Shown: positions 5,993-9,278 of the stretch, one piece after another | Numbering within the stretch: position 1 is the stretch's first letter | Layout: the number at the start of each line of letters is the position of its first letter | Assembly (NCBI GenBank): GCA_002367635.1 | Contig: DFDI01000019.1 | Span: 1-9,278 of the forward strand | Source of the DNA: Betaproteobacteria bacterium UBA3031 | GTDB taxonomy: Bacteria > Pseudomonadota > Gammaproteobacteria > Burkholderiales > Eutrophovitaceae | Reading direction: 5' to 3' | DNA length: 9,278 bases | Notes under the pieces: generated by a model | The model's input: the letters and a program-made list of their open reading frames with translations, nothing else | Told to the model about the DNA's origin: nothing | Databases searched by the model: none | Program-made: the position numbers and the translations under genes

Positions 5993-8227
5993 TTGGTAAA
6001 AAGAAAACGAGCAAGTCAAGCGACTGCTGCTCAGAGTAGTTCCAGAAAAGTGAAGAAGAGTGGTCGGGACTTCTCGCGGAAGCGATCCCGCAACGAAGAG
6101 TTCTTCCCAGACTCGCTACAGCGACAAATTTTATGTGCGCTTGTGGACCCCGAGGGTGTTGTGTCGGTCTCTGACGTTTATGAGCAATGCCGATCAGCCG
6201 GGCACAAGAAATCGATTGTTCAGCAAAAACTTGGCGAATTAGAACGCCATAAATTTCTAGTGATTGGAAGTGATGCTGAGGTTCTAGAAGGGCCTTTGTT
6301 TCATGTGGCTTCAGGTTCGGTTGAGTTACATCGAGATGGCTTTGGGTTCTTTGTGCACGATGGCGAGGGAGATTGGTATATCAGGTCATCTGACGCTCGT
6401 GGCATATTGAATGGCGACCGAATGGTTGCCCTAAGAATACCGAACTCTAGTCCTGATCGTGCACCTTTTGCGGTTCCTTTAGTACTGACGCAACAAGGGT
6501 CGCGCCGCATCATATTGATTGTTGAGGAACGTAAAACCAAATTGGTAACACGTGTGCTGGCCGACGAAATAAAAGATCAGGTTCTTCTGGCCGAAGAAGT
6601 GTTACTCACAGCTTCTCCTGGTGATGTGATCGTGGCCGAATTGGGGCGCTTTGATGTGCAATCTGAGGCTTGGTCGGCGACGATGATCCAGAGTCTAGGA
6701 AATATCAATGATCCGGGTATTGAAGTCTCGATATCGTTGCATAAATTCGGCATTCCAGGTGTGCGGGACGAATCGCTTGATCCTGAAGTCGCTGCTATTC
6801 CAGAAATGGTTGATGAAGCGAGTCTATCCAGTCGGGTTGATTTAAGGGGCCTTCCATTTGTTACGATTGATGGTCCAGATGCCAAAGACTTTGACGATGC
6901 GGTTTATGTGGAACGTCGTGATGAGGGTTACATCTTGTATGTGGCGATTGCGGATGTTTCTCACTATGTCAAGCAACGAAGTTTGATTGATCAGGATGCC
7001 AGCAAACGAAGCACGAGTGTTTATTTTCCAAGATTGGTCTGCCCCATGCTCCCGGAAGAATTATCTTCTGGGATTTGTTCTCTCAAGCCGAATCAAGACC
7101 GACTGGTCGTTGCGGTTAAGATTGAGCTTGATAGAGAGGCAAGAGTAGTCGAGTCTCAGTTTCTGCTTGGGGTCATCCACTCGAAAAAGAGACTGACTTA
7201 TAGCGAAGTTGATGTGCTATTGGATGAGACTCAATCTGGCGCTGAAGCTAACTTGCCGTCAGGCACTTTTGATAGCTTGATTAATCTCAAAGTGCTCACG
7301 CAGGCTCTTCTTAAAAATAGACATGGTAGAGGCGCGCTTGAAATTAACGTTCGCGAATCTGGGTTTGTGTTTGATGACTTAGGTCAAGTGTCAGCGATAC
7401 AGACACAAGAGCGGTTTTTTTCCAGCAAGATGATTGAAGAAGCCATGCTTTGTGCCAATGTTGCAGCTGCTGAGTTTCTCAAAGCCAATAAGGAGCCTTT
7501 TTTATATAGAGCTCATCCCGAACCGGATTCAGCCAAAATAGCTAAATTAGAAGAGTTTTTAATTAGCCTTGATTTCGAGCTAAAAATTGCGGCCCGCCCC
7601 AAACCGTCTGACTTCTTGGCTATTTTGGAAGCAAGCCGTGATCATCCGGCGGGAGAGTCAATTCAAAATGCGGTGTTGCGAACGATGAACCAGGCGCGTT
7701 ATACACCAACGCCCACAGGTCATTTTGGTTTAGCCTATCAAAGCTATGCCCATTTCACCTCTCCGATTAGAAGGTATCCAGATTTAATGGTGCATCGTGC
7801 GATTAAAACCCAATTGGGGCATCCTCATGAAAGGGTTGCTGATATAGAAAAATTAGGGGAGCATTGTTCTTCGAATGAACGCAAGGTAGAGGAGGCTGTT
7901 CGCTGGACACACGGATGGTTAAATGCAACTGTCGCGGGTAGGTATATCGGAGAAGAATACGCAGGTCGCGTAGTCAGCGTCGCTTCATTTGGTTGTTTCA
8001 TTTTCTTGGATGACCTTTGTCTTGAGGGGTTGCTGCACGTTTCAGAGTTGGGCAACGAATTTTTTCACTTAGATGATGGATCCGTATCATTTACAGGCAG
8101 TGAGACAGGAGCGACCTATCGACTTGGTGATAGTGTCCCGGTTTATATCAGTGAGGCTAATGTTGAGACCGGGCGCGTGACTTTGAAGCGCGCTCATCAA
8201 AGAAAGGGTAGACGTCATGTCCGTTAA
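5993..8227 (+). CDS. rnr: Ribonuclease R (RNB family 3'-5' exoribonuclease)
   Basis: RNase R is a processive 3'-5' exoribonuclease able to degrade structured RNA. It acts in mRNA decay, rRNA quality control and trans-translation. The 744-residue product has a Lys/Arg/Ser-rich N-terminus (1-35) and a winged-helix domain (about 38-95). Two cold-shock/OB domains follow (about 100-165 and 170-240; GFGFFV at 116-121). The RNB catalytic domain runs from about 275 to 605, and a C-terminal S1 domain from about 653 to 735. The metal-binding acidic cluster TIDGPDAKDFDDA (291-303) has all four Asp residues expected from RNase II/R (293, 299, 301, 302). The family signature HFTSPIRRYPDLMVHR is at 587-602. 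It is somewhat shorter than the E. coli enzyme (about 813), mainly because its basic C-terminal tail is brief (RKGRRHVR). The start is TTG with a good Shine-Dalgarno. It overlaps rlmB by 11 bases. No convincing own promoter was found. Confidence 0.97.
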   Translation: MVKRKRASQATAAQSSSRKVKKSGRDFSRKRSRNEEFFPDSLQRQILCALVDPEGVVSVSDVYEQCRSAGHKKSIVQQKLGELERHKFLVIGSDAEVLEGPLFHVASGSVELHRDGFGFFVHDGEGDWYIRSSDARGILNGDRMVALRIPNSSPDRAPFAVPLVLTQQGSRRIILIVEERKTKLVTRVLADEIKDQVLLAEEVLLTASPGDVIVAELGRFDVQSEAWSATMIQSLGNINDPGIEVSISLHKFGIPGVRDESLDPEVAAIPEMVDEASLSSRVDLRGLPFVTIDGPDAKDFDDAVYVERRDEGYILYVAIADVSHYVKQRSLIDQDASKRSTSVYFPRLVCPMLPEELSSGICSLKPNQDRLVVAVKIELDREARVVESQFLLGVIHSKKRLTYSEVDVLLDETQSGAEANLPSGTFDSLINLKVLTQALLKNRHGRGALEINVRESGFVFDDLGQVSAIQTQERFFSSKMIEEAMLCANVAAAEFLKANKEPFLYRAHPEPDSAKIAKLEEFLISLDFELKIAARPKPSDFLAILEASRDHPAGESIQNAVLRTMNQARYTPTPTGHFGLAYQSYAHFTSPIRRYPDLMVHRAIKTQLGHPHERVADIEKLGEHCSSNERKVEEAVRWTHGWLNATVAGRYIGEEYAGRVVSVASFGCFIFLDDLCLEGLLHVSELGNEFFHLDDGSVSFTGSETGATYRLGDSVPVYISEANVETGRVTLKRAHQRKGRRHVR

Positions 8228-8957
8228 GGGAGATTCTCGTATTTTTGGTTTTCATGCGGTGTTTGCGAGGTTGAGGCATAGTCCTGCGACAATCAGTGAA
8301 GTTTTTATTGATCGCAAGAGAAGGGATGCTCGGATTCGTAAGTTAGAGGAGAGACTAAATGAGGCGAATGTTAAAACTGTACGCTGTGATGTAGAGCGCC
8401 TAAATAACATGTTGCCTGGTGTGTCGCACCAGGGAGTTGTGGCTTCCGTGACTGTTGATGAAACTGTCGTGAGTCTTGAGGATTTAATTGCTGGACCATC
8501 TGAATCTCAACTTTTCGTGGTTCTTGATGGAGTTACTGATCCTAGGAATTTGGGTGCGATCATGCGGTCAGCATGTGCTTTCGGGGCAGCCGCGATCATT
8601 GTGCCAAAAGATCGTTCGGTTGGAATTACAGATGTTGTCGAAAAGGTAGCCAGTGGTGCAGCGGGGATAATCCCGTTAATCAGTGTGACAAACTTGGCTA
8701 GGTCCTTGCGCTTACTCAAAGAAGCAGATTTTTGGATTGTGGGTACCGATGGCGAGGCTGAGGAGTCGATTAGGGACTTCAGCTTTACAAGTCGAACCGT
8801 TCTCGTTTTTGGGGCCGAGGGGTCTGGGGCTAGAAGGCTCACCAAGGAAACGTGTGATCATTTGGTCTCTATTCCCATAACGGAAGTTATTGAGAGTCTT
8901 AATGTCGCGGTATCGGTAGGTATATGTTTATATGAGGCCACGAGACTGAAGTCTTGA
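8217..8957 (+). CDS. rlmB: 23S rRNA (guanosine(2251)-2'-O)-methyltransferase RlmB
   Basis: RlmB is a SpoU/TrmH-family (SPOUT fold) enzyme that uses S-adenosylmethionine to methylate the 2'-hydroxyl of G2251 in the peptidyl-transferase P-loop of 23S rRNA. The 246-residue product has the N-terminal substrate-binding domain (about 6-80, starting IFGFHAVFARL). The knotted catalytic domain shows motif 1 LDGVTDPRNLGAIMRSA (103-119), motif 2 VFGAEGSGARRLT (197-209) and motif 3 SLNVAVSVGICLYEA (227-241). The stretch before motif 3 (IPITEVIE, 219-226) lacks the Gly usually seen in the M-x-G-x-V-x-SLNV context, but the key Asn is kept. ATG 8217 lies inside the end of rnr, with AAAGGG at 8203-8208 as Shine-Dalgarno, so translation is likely coupled to rnr. 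The rnr-rlmB pair is widely conserved. TrmH is a less likely alternative because of the N-terminal domain and gene context. Confidence 0.95.
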   Translation: MSVKGDSRIFGFHAVFARLRHSPATISEVFIDRKRRDARIRKLEERLNEANVKTVRCDVERLNNMLPGVSHQGVVASVTVDETVVSLEDLIAGPSESQLFVVLDGVTDPRNLGAIMRSACAFGAAAIIVPKDRSVGITDVVEKVASGAAGIIPLISVTNLARSLRLLKEADFWIVGTDGEAEESIRDFSFTSRTVLVFGAEGSGARRLTKETCDHLVSIPITEVIESLNVAVSVGICLYEATRLKS

Positions 8958-8994
8958 TTTTAAGCTGGTGATAGGGCTAAAAGGGCCTATATTC

Positions 8995-9023
8995 GTGATT
9001 TGCTGAGGATTTTCATATATAAT
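8995..9023 (+). promoter_or_regulatory. Candidate promoter of rpsB
   Basis: A perfect -10 box TATAAT lies at 9018-9023. Seventeen bases upstream is only a weak -35 match, GTGATT (8995-9000, 3 of 6). Transcription would start near 9030, giving a leader of roughly 110 bases before rpsB. The region after the -10 (TCAGCGC) is GC-richer than its surroundings, as is common for ribosomal protein promoters. The placement in a 181-base gap before a ribosomal protein gene makes a promoter here likely; the exact -35 is uncertain. Confidence 0.6.
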
Positions 9024-9036
9024 TCAGCGCATCAGT

Positions 9037-9138
9037 CATAGTCCTTAAGGCTATGGATGAAATTCGCACATTCGATTTGTTCGGGTGCTCAGTTAATGAG
9101 TTCCGTCGAATGGAGGCATAACCCAAACAGGAGTAGAA
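9037..9138 (+). promoter_or_regulatory. Structured 5' leader of rpsB, candidate S2 autoregulatory site
   Basis: Two hairpins can be drawn by eye. The first pairs CATAGTC (9037-9043) with GGCTATG (9049-9055), seven pairs including one U-G, around a 5-base loop. The second is longer. CATTCGA (9069-9075) pairs fully with TCGAATG (9106-9112). Above it sit CGG/CCG (9082-9084 with 9103-9105) across a 6-base one-sided bulge, and CTCA/TGAG (9088-9091 with 9097-9100) closing a GTTAA loop. The Shine-Dalgarno AGGAG (9129-9133) lies 17 bases after the second stem. In E. coli the S2 protein represses rpsB-tsf through the rpsB leader; that this leader works the same way is inference from position and structure. 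Confidence 0.55.
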
Positions 9139-9278
9139 ATGTCAGTTACAATGCGTGAAATGTTAGACGCGGGAGTTCACTTTGGCCATCAAACCAAATT
9201 TTGGAACCCAAAAATGGCCCCATTCATCTTCGGCCACAGAAACAAAATTCATATTGTCAATTTAGAGAAAACCTTAGC
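9139..9278 (+). CDS. rpsB: 30S ribosomal protein S2, 3' partial
   Basis: The first 46 residues of S2 are visible before the window ends. MREMLDAGVHFGHQTKFWNP (5-24) and KMAPFIFGHRNKIHIVNLEK (25-44) are the hallmark N-terminal sequence of bacterial S2. This protein binds the back of the 30S head-body junction and is needed for S1 association. The start ATG 9139 has an excellent Shine-Dalgarno, AGGAG, 5 bases upstream. It has its own likely promoter and a folded leader, so it is probably the first gene of an rpsB-tsf operon that continues beyond the window. About four fifths of the gene is missing. Confidence 0.95.
   Translation, partial: MSVTMREMLDAGVHFGHQTKFWNPKMAPFIFGHRNKIHIVNLEKTL

Noticed and set aside
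6301..6885. Open frames on the - strand within rnr, and similar ones in hflC, hisZ and rlmB
   Set aside because: They lie wholly or mostly inside clearly conserved genes on the other strand, have no recognisable motifs and no supporting initiation sites.
8972..8994. Possible terminator after rlmB (ATAGG ... CCTAT)
   Set aside because: The stem is only five pairs with a ten-base loop, and no T-run follows.
1..9278. Search for mobile elements, CRISPR repeats, defence or toxin-antitoxin modules
   Set aside because: No transposase, integrase, regularly spaced direct repeats or unknown large gene was seen. Every sizeable coding frame is a recognisable housekeeping gene.

Overview
This is a core housekeeping stretch of a proteobacterial chromosome, most likely from a betaproteobacterium of moderate to low GC content. 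The order hflX-hflK-hflC-(DUF2065)-hisZ-purA-tRNA-Leu-rnr-rlmB is, from general knowledge, typical of Betaproteobacteria. A stand-alone hisZ next to purA is a good marker of that background. The sequence does not settle the genus.

Layout. Positions 1-900 hold the 3' part of hflX, cut by the window edge. Then come hflK (957-2135) and hflC (2132-2989), which overlap by 4 bases. A 65-residue DUF2065 membrane protein (3047-3244) with a TTG start follows, then hisZ (3290-4486) and purA (4506-5801). All lie on the + strand with short gaps, so they look like one transcription unit. The 191-base gap after purA carries a tRNA-Leu(CAG) gene on the - strand with its own near-consensus promoter. On the + strand again, rnr (5993-8227, TTG start with a strong Shine-Dalgarno) overlaps rlmB (8217-8957) by 11 bases. 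A 181-base gap then carries a TATAAT promoter element and a structured leader ahead of rpsB, which starts at 9139 and runs off the right edge.

How the genes work together. HflX is a ribosome-associated GTPase. HflK and HflC form the membrane SPFH complex that modulates the FtsH protease. HisZ activates the short form of HisG in histidine biosynthesis, and PurA commits IMP to AMP synthesis. RNase R and RlmB act on structured RNA and on 23S rRNA, and S2 is a 30S protein. The unifying theme is ribosome and RNA biology plus membrane protein quality control. I see no insertion sequence, phage gene, CRISPR array, defence system or other accessory module, and no undescribed system. The points most worth a second look are the folded rpsB leader, the tRNA gene lying antisense inside a co-directional gene series, and the unusual start of the DUF2065 gene.
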